NCBI GenBank assembly: GCA_025935735.1
Contig: JAICUS010000314.1
Location: forward strand, 1-7,092
From: Solirubrobacteraceae bacterium
Lineage (GTDB): Bacteria; Actinomycetota; Thermoleophilia; Solirubrobacterales; Solirubrobacteraceae
Direction of reading: 5' to 3'
DNA length: 7,092 bases
Positions 1-4,412 of the stretch are shown one piece after another. Made by a program: the position numbers and the translations under genes. Each line of letters begins with the position of its first letter. Within the stretch, counting starts at the first letter, position 1. A model generated the notes under the pieces. That model was not told the DNA's origin. It saw only the letters and a list, made by a program, of their open reading frames with translations, and ran no database searches.

Positions 1-226
1 AGGGGTCGGGCAGCGGCCGGCCGTCGGCCACCAGCTGGTAGTCCTCGCCCGCGCCGACGTCGAGCGTCGCCTCGTAGATGTCGAAGCCGGCGGGCGCGAG
101 CGGGTGGTCGGCGCCGCCCACGCGGACGAGCACCTCCGCCGGTGCCGGCGCCCACACGCGGAACTCCGTGCGGCCGGTGCGCAGCGGCGTCGCGCCAAGC
201 CGGCGCTCGAACGGGAACTCGCTCAT
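1..226 (-). CDS. treZ: Malto-oligosyltrehalose trehalohydrolase (TreZ), N-terminal 75 residues, cut by the window edge
   Basis: TreZ is a cytoplasmic GH13 enzyme that releases trehalose from the maltooligosyl-trehalose made by TreY, in the TreY/TreZ route from glycogen-like glucans. Only the N-terminal beta-sandwich (CBM48/E-set type) domain is here. Visible family features are GATPL at residues 11-15, EFRVWAPAPAEVLVRV at 21-36, an IYEATLDVGAGEDY stretch around 50-63, and DGRPLPDP ending at residue 75, which matches the DGxPxPDP end of this domain in TreZ. The start is the ATG at 226-224; a plausible Shine-Dalgarno AGGGTGG lies 7 nt upstream. The gene runs divergently from the secreted-protein gene at 289 and leaves the window leftward. 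The catalytic barrel is not visible. GlgX or a short GlgB is a less likely alternative, since those have different N-terminal lengths and motifs. Confidence 0.85.
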   Translation of the reverse strand, partial: MSEFPFERRLGATPLRTGRTEFRVWAPAPAEVLVRVGGADHPLAPAGFDIYEATLDVGAGEDYQLVADGRPLPDP

Positions 227-288
227 CGGCGGCCCACCCTAAATCCAGGGTGACGCCCCGATTGGCGGGGTGGGCGGCCTGAAGTTGG
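227..288. promoter_or_regulatory. 62-bp divergent intergenic region between treZ and the 301-residue secreted protein gene
   Basis: This short gap must serve both divergent genes. It holds two small perfect dyads: CACCCT/AGGGTG with a 6-nt spacer (235-252) and CCCCG/CGGGG with a 5-nt spacer (256-270). I see no convincing -35/-10 pair in either direction; TAAATC at 240-245 is the only AT-rich hexamer. There is no clear Shine-Dalgarno before the plus-strand start. The regulatory role is inferred from position only. Confidence 0.45.
234..252 (-). promoter_or_regulatory. treZ ribosome binding site inside a small hairpin
   Basis: On the minus strand the SD-like AGGGTGG (240-234) lies 7 nt before the treZ ATG. 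Its first six bases form the right arm of a perfect 6-bp dyad, CACCCT - GGATTT - AGGGTG (252-235). The dyad could therefore hide the ribosome binding site in the mRNA. The same SD spacing (7 nt) is seen before the 602-residue gene, which supports AGGGTGG as the real SD. The stem is short and GC-rich genomes form many by chance. Confidence 0.4.
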
Positions 289-1194
289 ATGCCGCGCATG
301 TCGCTCCGCGCCCCCATCGTGCTGGCCGCCGCCGTGGCCGCCACCGCCCTCGCCGCCGGACCGGCGGCCGCCCAGGTCGTCGACACGACCCCGCCGGACA
401 TCACCATCACCGTGCCCAGCGAGGGCCAGGTGCTCGCCTCCGACCAGGGCAACGTCCCGACGGCGTTCTCGTGCCGCGATGACACCGACCCGAACCCCCG
501 GTGCGAGGGCCCCGCGTTCATCGACACCACCCAGGTCGGCGACCAGCTCTTCACCGTCACCGGGACCGACAGCACCGGAAACTCGGCTCCCAAGCTCGTC
601 CACTACCGCGTGGTCGACATGATCCCGCCGCAGATCGCGATCAGCGCGCCGACGGCCGGCCAGCACTTCCCCCTGCACTCCACGCAGGACTCGAACTTCA
701 ACTGCACCGACGCCGGCGGATCGCTGATCGACCAATGCGAGGGCACGCAGAACGTCGACACGTCCGAGCTCGGGCCGCACACGTTCGACGTGCTGGCCAT
801 CGACGGCGCCGGCAATCGCACGACGATGTCCGTGCCCTACGTCGTCGACCCGGTCCTGACGTTCGACCCCGACCTCGATCACAACACGCTGTCGGTGATG
901 AACGCCGCGGCGCGGGCGCTCAAGAAGCTGGCCCACGCGTCCAGCGCGACGATCTCCGTGGGGAAGCTGCGGCCCGGCAGCCGCGTCGTCGTGCGCGTGA
1001 CGGGCAAGCGCGGCGTCACCGCGGCCAAGGGCAGCGGCCACGTCGGCGCGGGCGCGGGCGTGCGCTTCAAGCTCCGCGTCAACGGGTCCAAGGGCCGCCG
1101 GGCGCTGCATGGGCGCCTGCACGTGCTGGTCGACATCACCGGCACGGACGGCCGGCTGGCCCACCGCAAGCGGCCGGTCACCGTGCACCGCTGA
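289..1194 (+). CDS. Secreted protein with two Cys-paired Ig-like (HYR-like) repeats and a basic C-terminal module
   Basis: A 301-residue protein of unknown specific role, predicted to be exported. Residues 1-28 look like a Sec signal peptide: Arg at 3 and 7, a hydrophobic Ala/Val/Leu core, then AGPAAA before Gln29. Two related repeats follow, about residues 33-110 and 111-188. Each starts with a (T/I)PP motif, has a cysteine pair (C62/C72 and C139/C150) followed by EG, and ends in the strand motif FTVTGTDSTGN (88-98) or FDVLAIDGAGN (166-176). The pairs probably form one disulfide per repeat. Residues 189-301 are rich in Arg, Lys and His and look beta-rich (VVVRVTGKRG, RFKLRVNGS), ending PVTVHR. 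No sortase motif or membrane anchor is visible. The start could be ATG 289 or ATG 298; neither has a clear SD, and both leave a workable signal peptide. The stop is 2 bp from that of the opposing nucleoside hydrolase. I infer a cell-surface or matrix protein; no catalytic motif is visible. Confidence 0.8.
   Translation: MPRMSLRAPIVLAAAVAATALAAGPAAAQVVDTTPPDITITVPSEGQVLASDQGNVPTAFSCRDDTDPNPRCEGPAFIDTTQVGDQLFTVTGTDSTGNSAPKLVHYRVVDMIPPQIAISAPTAGQHFPLHSTQDSNFNCTDAGGSLIDQCEGTQNVDTSELGPHTFDVLAIDGAGNRTTMSVPYVVDPVLTFDPDLDHNTLSVMNAAARALKKLAHASSATISVGKLRPGSRVVVRVTGKRGVTAAKGSGHVGAGAGVRFKLRVNGSKGRRALHGRLHVLVDITGTDGRLAHRKRPVTVHR
385..852 (+). repeat. Two tandem Ig-like protein repeats with conserved Cys pairs
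   Basis: Residues 33-110 and 111-188 of the 301-residue protein align as two copies of about 78 residues. Shared landmarks are PP near the start, F-x-C, C-E-G 8-10 residues later, a Val/Asp-Thr turn, and F-x-V-x-x-x-D-x-x-G-N at the end. Similarity is at protein level; the DNA copies have diverged, so this is an old domain duplication rather than a recent tandem repeat. Confidence 0.7.
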
Positions 1195-1202
1195 GGTCAC
1201 GG
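1181..1202. terminator. Hairpin over the tail-to-tail junction, possible bidirectional terminator
   Basis: The sequence CCGTG-c-ACC (1181-1189), loop GCTGA (1190-1194), GGTCACGG (1195-1202) forms an 8-bp stem with one bulged C. It contains the stop codons of both converging genes: TGA on plus at 1192-1194 and TGA on minus at 1199-1197. It is the only structure in the 2-bp junction that could stop transcription from either side. No U-tract follows in either direction, so intrinsic termination is uncertain. Confidence 0.4.
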
Positions 1203-2120
1203 CAGGCGGGCGATCCGCTCGCACAGCAGCGAGATGAAGCCGTCCGCGTCGACCTCGAGAGCGACGTGGGCGTTGCCCGGGCCGGTGCGGCGGAGGCGGT
1301 CGACGATCGTCCGCCCGCGCGCCGGCCCGTAGCCGGTCTCGACCTCTACGGGCAGCAGCTCGGTGCCCAGCAGCTCCGGGCGGATCAGCGACGCGACGGC
1401 GAGGGCATCGTGCACAGGCGTCGAGTCGTGCCCATAGACCTGCTCGTGGAAACGCCGGTAGAACGCGTGCAGGTCGGCCACGACGGCGCCAGACCGGCCG
1501 GCCGCGCGCAGCCCCTCGGCCGCCTCGGCGCTCAGCAGCGCCTCGTGCGTGACGTCGAGGCCGACCATCGTCAGGTCCAGATCCGACGTGAACACGCGCT
1601 GCGCGGCCTCCGGGTCGACCCAGATGTTGAACTCGGCGGCGGGGGTGACGTTGCCGTTGCCGACGGCGCCGCCCATGATCACGAGCCGCTCGATCCGCCC
1701 GGCGAGCTCGGGATGGACGGCGAGCAGCAGCGCGACGTTGGTCAGCGGCCCGACCGCGGCGAGCGTGTGCGGGCGCTCGCGCAGCCGGCGGGCCATCAGC
1801 TCGACGGCGTGCACGTCCTCCGGGGCGCGTGACGGCGGCGGCAGGTCGGGCCCGTCGAGCCCGCTCTCGCCGTGCACGTCGGCCGCGGTCTCGGCGGGGT
1901 GGACGAGCGGGCGGTGCGCGCCCGCGGCGACGGGGACGTCGGATCCGGCGACGTCCAGCACCCGGATCGCGTTGGCGGTGACCTTCTCGATGGTCTGGTT
2001 GCCGGCCACGGTGGTGACGGCGGTGAGCTCGAGCTCCGGGCTGGCGACGGCCAGCATCAGCGCCATCGCGTCGTCGTGGCCGGGGTCGCAGTCGATGATC
2101 AGCGGCATTCGGCGCATCAT
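1197..2120 (-). CDS. Inosine-uridine preferring nucleoside hydrolase family protein
   Basis: Hydrolyses the N-glycosidic bond of ribonucleosides to free base and ribose for purine/pyrimidine salvage. It is a 307-residue cytoplasmic protein, the usual length, with no signal peptide. The Ca2+ and ribose site is complete: DCDPGHDDA at residues 10-18 (D10, D12, D16 and D17, with D16 at the catalytic base position of the Crithidia enzyme), VAGNQT at 38-43, HGESGLDG at 83-90, GPLTN with the Ca-ligand Thr127, EFNIWVDPEAA at 163-173 (N165), and PVHDALAV at 235-242 (H237, D238). Base preference (RihA-, RihB- or RihC-like) cannot be read from the sequence, so no symbol is given. The start at 2120 has no SD. 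The ATG at 2108 (residue 5) puts six residues before DCDP's Cys, as is common in the family, and has a GATGAT -10-like hexamer 8 nt upstream, so a leaderless start there is a real alternative. Flanked by secreted-protein genes with no metabolic link. Confidence 0.93.
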   Translation of the reverse strand: MMRRMPLIIDCDPGHDDAMALMLAVASPELELTAVTTVAGNQTIEKVTANAIRVLDVAGSDVPVAAGAHRPLVHPAETAADVHGESGLDGPDLPPPSRAPEDVHAVELMARRLRERPHTLAAVGPLTNVALLLAVHPELAGRIERLVIMGGAVGNGNVTPAAEFNIWVDPEAAQRVFTSDLDLTMVGLDVTHEALLSAEAAEGLRAAGRSGAVVADLHAFYRRFHEQVYGHDSTPVHDALAVASLIRPELLGTELLPVEVETGYGPARGRTIVDRLRRTGPGNAHVALEVDADGFISLLCERIARLP

Positions 2121-2149
2121 CTTGCCGGGCGCGGTGTTCCGACGTTGTC
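2121..2149. promoter_or_regulatory. 29-bp divergent start region, no Shine-Dalgarno on either side
   Basis: Start codons of the nucleoside hydrolase (minus, 2120) and the FN3-like protein (plus, 2150) face away from each other across 29 bp. There is no purine-rich SD before either ATG, which suggests leaderless or near-leaderless transcripts. Any -35 element must lie inside the opposite gene or its start codon. On the minus strand ATGACA (2152-2147) resembles a -35, and GATGAT (2121-2116) a -10 for the internal ATG at 2108, but their 25-bp spacing is too long for one promoter. On plus, GACGTT (2141-2146) is a weak -10 candidate. Confidence 0.4.
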
Positions 2150-3376
2150 ATGCTGCTCGCCGCCGCCCTCGCCACCGCCCTCCTCGCCCAGGCCAACCCG
2201 CCCGCCCCGACCGTCACCACGGGGGCGAGCGAGAGCGTCACGACGAGCTCCGCGGTGATCAACGGGACGGTCGATCCGAACGGCTCGGACACCACCTACA
2301 GCGTCGAGTACGGCACGTCGGTCAACTACGGCCTGACCGCCGCGGGCTCCGGCACGCTGAGCGGCACCGCTCCGGCGGCGGTCAAAGTGACGCTGACCAA
2401 GCTGACCCAGAACACGACCTACCACTACCGCCTCGTGGCCACCAACGCCGCCGGCACGACCGACGGCGCCGACCGCACGCTGCGCACCGCCCGCGCGCCC
2501 TCGACGCCGATCGCCAGCACCCGGTCGGCCACGCAGAAGGGACCGCTGAGCGCGGTGGTCAACGCCCTGATCACGCCGCGCGGGCTGCCCACCACCGCCC
2601 ACTTCGTCTACGGGCCCACCTCCGCCTACGGCTCGCAGACGGCGGACGTCGCCGTCGGCGCCGGGTTCGGCGGCGTGCCGGTCAGCCTGACCTTGACCGG
2701 CCTGCAACCGCACACCCGCTACCACTTCCGCGCGATCGCCACCAACGCCCTCGGCACCCGCCGCGGCGGCGACCGCTACTTCACCACCGCCCGGGCGCCG
2801 TCGGGCGTGGTCATCACGCCGTCGATCACCCGCGTGCGCTGGGGCACCGGCCTGCAGATCGTCGGCGCGGTGACCGGGCAGGGCTCGATCGACGTGGCCC
2901 TGGAGCGCCAGGACGCGCCCTACGACGGCCCGTTCCTGCAGGTCGCGACCACCCGCGCGGCGAGCAACGGCGCGTTCACCTTCTTCGTTCCGCCGCTCGA
3001 GCAGACCGCGCGGCTGCGGGTGACGACGCTGACGCCGCCGGTCGTCGTGTCCAGCGCGGCGCGGACGATCTCCGTGGCGCTGAAGGTGGGCATCAAGGCG
3101 CGACGGCGGTCGCACCACCGGGTGCGGATCTCCGGCGCGATCTGGCCCGAGGTGCGGCACGGGCGCGTCTCGCTGCAGCGCCGCTCGAGGTCGGGTCGCT
3201 GGCACACGGTCCGCCACGTCCGGGCCCACCGCCTGCGCGGCGGGCGCTCGCAGTACCGCCTGACGGTCCGGCGCACGCGCAGCCGCCAGACCTTCCGCGC
3301 GCTCGTGGTGGCGCACGACGGCGGCCGTCACGTGCCGGGCGCGAGCCGGACGATCAGGATCGCCCGGAGGAGATAG
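2150..3376 (+). CDS. Secreted protein with two fibronectin type III-like repeats and a basic beta-rich C-terminal half
   Basis: A 408-residue predicted exported protein of unknown specific role. Residues 1-15 are a short hydrophobic leader (MLLAAALATALLAQA) with no Arg or Lys before the core, which is unusual. The frame stays open upstream to about 2099 but holds no ATG or GTG, so the start stands. Two FN3-like repeats cover about 20-117 and 118-217. Each has a YG-x-x-x-x-YG pattern (VEYGTSVNYG; FVYGPTSAYG) and ends with a TxYHxRxxATNAxGT strand, then TARAP. Residues 218-408 appear to hold two further beta-sandwich modules; the last (about 325-405) is strongly basic (KARRRSHHRVR and VRRTRSRQTFRAL) and resembles the 'GRV...V-x-L-Q-R-R-x-x-x-G-x-W' modules of actinobacterial surface proteins. 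No enzyme motif, LPxTG or C-terminal membrane segment is present. The last 23 bp overlap the diguanylate cyclase gene antiparallel. I infer a wall- or polysaccharide-associated structural or adhesive protein. Confidence 0.8.
   Translation: MLLAAALATALLAQANPPAPTVTTGASESVTTSSAVINGTVDPNGSDTTYSVEYGTSVNYGLTAAGSGTLSGTAPAAVKVTLTKLTQNTTYHYRLVATNAAGTTDGADRTLRTARAPSTPIASTRSATQKGPLSAVVNALITPRGLPTTAHFVYGPTSAYGSQTADVAVGAGFGGVPVSLTLTGLQPHTRYHFRAIATNALGTRRGGDRYFTTARAPSGVVITPSITRVRWGTGLQIVGAVTGQGSIDVALERQDAPYDGPFLQVATTRAASNGAFTFFVPPLEQTARLRVTTLTPPVVVSSAARTISVALKVGIKARRRSHHRVRISGAIWPEVRHGRVSLQRRSRSGRWHTVRHVRAHRLRGGRSQYRLTVRRTRSRQTFRALVVAHDGGRHVPGASRTIRIARRR
2207..2800 (+). repeat. Two tandem FN3-like protein repeats
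   Basis: Residues 20-117 and 118-217 of the 408-residue protein are two copies of 98 and 100 residues. The best-conserved part is the F/G strand region, TTYHYRLVATNAAGT against TRYHFRAIATNALGT, followed in both by a Thr/Arg-rich turn and TARAP. DNA identity is also visible around 2416-2460 and 2716-2760, but elsewhere the copies have diverged. Confidence 0.75.
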
Positions 3377-4373
3377 CGCGGCGGGCGTCCTTGCCCGCGT
3401 GGAGGTCCTGGTCGAGCGCGCGCATCAGCGCCTCGCGGTCGGGCCCGTGGTCGGGATGCACGGCCCAGGAGACCGTGATCGACACCTCGCCCTCGCCGGG
3501 TGACACGCGCGCCGCGGCGGCGCGCAGGGCGTCGGCGAGGCGCTCGGCGGCGCCCGGGCCGGCGCCGGGGGCGACGACCGCGAACTCGTCGCCGCCGATC
3601 CGGGCGACGCAGTCGCCGCTGCGCACCTCGGCGCAGAAGTGGGCGGCGATCTCGCGCAGCACGCGGTCGCCGGTGGTGTGGCCGAAGCGGTCGTTGATCT
3701 GCTTGAACGCGTCGACGTCGGCCAGCAGCAGCGCGAAGCGGCCGTCGCGGTCGTCGGCGCGGCGGGCGGCGCCGCGGTCGGCGGCCAGCGCGGCGGTCAG
3801 CGCCTCGTCGAACGCGCGCCGGTTCGCCAGCCCGGTCAGCGGGTCCTGGCGGGCCATCGTGCGCTGGTGGCGCTCGGCGTCGACCAGGCGGCGCTTGAGG
3901 AACTGGATCGTGCACACGACGGCGACGTAGGCCACGCCGTAGCCCAGCGTCCGCTGCGGCAGCAGATGGTGAGGCCCGCCGTCGGTGAGCAGCGGCGAGG
4001 CGTAGGTGCCGATCTCCAGCGCGGCCAGCGGCCAGGCGAGCCGCGGCGGGAAGAAGTAGGCGACGTAGAGCATCGGCAGCACGAGCACCGGCGCCATGTA
4101 GGAGCCGGCGCCGCCGGTCAGCCACAGCGCCGCGCCCACCAGCGGCTGCAGCAGCGCCACGGCCACGGCGTGGCCGGTCAGGCTCGCCTTGTACCAGGGG
4201 ATGACCCGCGAGACGCAGCCCGCGGCGTAGACGAGCGTGAGCCCGACGAGCGCCCAGAACAGCGCCGGATGGGGGTGCGGCGCCCCGGGCATGGCCCAGC
4301 CGGCGATCGCCACGCCGGCGCCGCCCAGCCACAGCAGCCCGGAAACCGGGCCCATCAACTCGCGCTCGTCCAT
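3354..4373 (-). CDS. Membrane-anchored diguanylate cyclase (GGDEF domain)
   Basis: Makes the second messenger cyclic di-GMP from two GTP at the inner face of the membrane. The first 160 of 339 residues hold about six hydrophobic segments (roughly 10-28, 36-54, 67-87, 93-109, 112-129, 143-159), a sensor region I cannot assign to a named family. A short charged helix, FLKRRLVDAERHQ, leads into the GGDEF domain at 177-335. Landmarks: DPLTGLANRRAF (177-188), ADVDAFKQINDRFGH with metal-site D219 and N227, D236, and an intact GGDEF active site at 260-264. The allosteric I-site RxxD is present as R251-S-G-D254, five residues before GGDEF, so product inhibition is expected. There is no EAL or HD-GYP domain. 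Start ATG at 4373 has only a weak GGGG upstream; ATG at 4355 (residue 7) is possible. It lies 36 bp downstream of the 602-residue secreted-protein gene, probably in one operon, and its last 23 bp overlap the opposing FN3-like gene. Confidence 0.93.
   Translation of the reverse strand: MDERELMGPVSGLLWLGGAGVAIAGWAMPGAPHPHPALFWALVGLTLVYAAGCVSRVIPWYKASLTGHAVAVALLQPLVGAALWLTGGAGSYMAPVLVLPMLYVAYFFPPRLAWPLAALEIGTYASPLLTDGGPHHLLPQRTLGYGVAYVAVVCTIQFLKRRLVDAERHQRTMARQDPLTGLANRRAFDEALTAALAADRGAARRADDRDGRFALLLADVDAFKQINDRFGHTTGDRVLREIAAHFCAEVRSGDCVARIGGDEFAVVAPGAGPGAAERLADALRAAAARVSPGEGEVSITVSWAVHPDHGPDREALMRALDQDLHAGKDARRAISSGRS
3381..3398 (+). terminator. GC hairpin 4 nt past the FN3-like gene's stop, possible terminator
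   Basis: A perfect GCGGGC / GCCCGC stem (3381-3386 and 3393-3398) with a GTCCTT loop begins 4 nt after the TAG at 3374-3376. It lies inside the coding end of the opposing cyclase gene, so protein coding constrains it as well. No U-tract follows. Position is the main support. Confidence 0.3.
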
Positions 4374-4382
4374 CGCCCCGGT

Positions 4383-4412
4383 TGATCGGCGGCGGACCGG
4401 CCGCCTTGATCA
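4383..4412 (-). promoter_or_regulatory. Two-armed hairpin joining the stop codon of the secreted-protein gene to the cyclase start
   Basis: Read on the minus strand: TGATC, bulge AA, GGCGG, loop CCGGTCCG, CCGCC, GATCA. That makes ten base pairs with a 2-nt bulge. The first three bases are the TGA stop of the 602-residue gene, and the structure ends 9 nt before the cyclase ATG (4373). No U-tract follows, so it looks less like a plain terminator than an attenuator, an mRNA processing or stability element, or a control on cyclase translation. Function is inferred. Confidence 0.45.

Noticed and set aside
256..270. CCCCG/CGGGG hairpin as a terminator or operator
   Set aside because: A 5-bp GC stem is expected often by chance here, and it lies between two divergent starts where no terminator is needed; noted only within the intergenic entry.
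2116..2152. A full sigma70-type promoter from ATGACA and GATGAT on the minus strand
   Set aside because: The two hexamers are 25 bp apart, too far to act together.
223..2295. A 690-codon open frame on the minus strand, overlapping the 301-residue gene and the nucleoside hydrolase
   Set aside because: Its product is Arg/Ala/Gly-rich low-complexity sequence without domains; it shadows well-supported genes in GC-rich DNA.
1549..3930. A 793-codon plus-strand frame
   Set aside because: It crosses three well-supported genes, switches composition where they switch, and has no recognisable domain or start signal.
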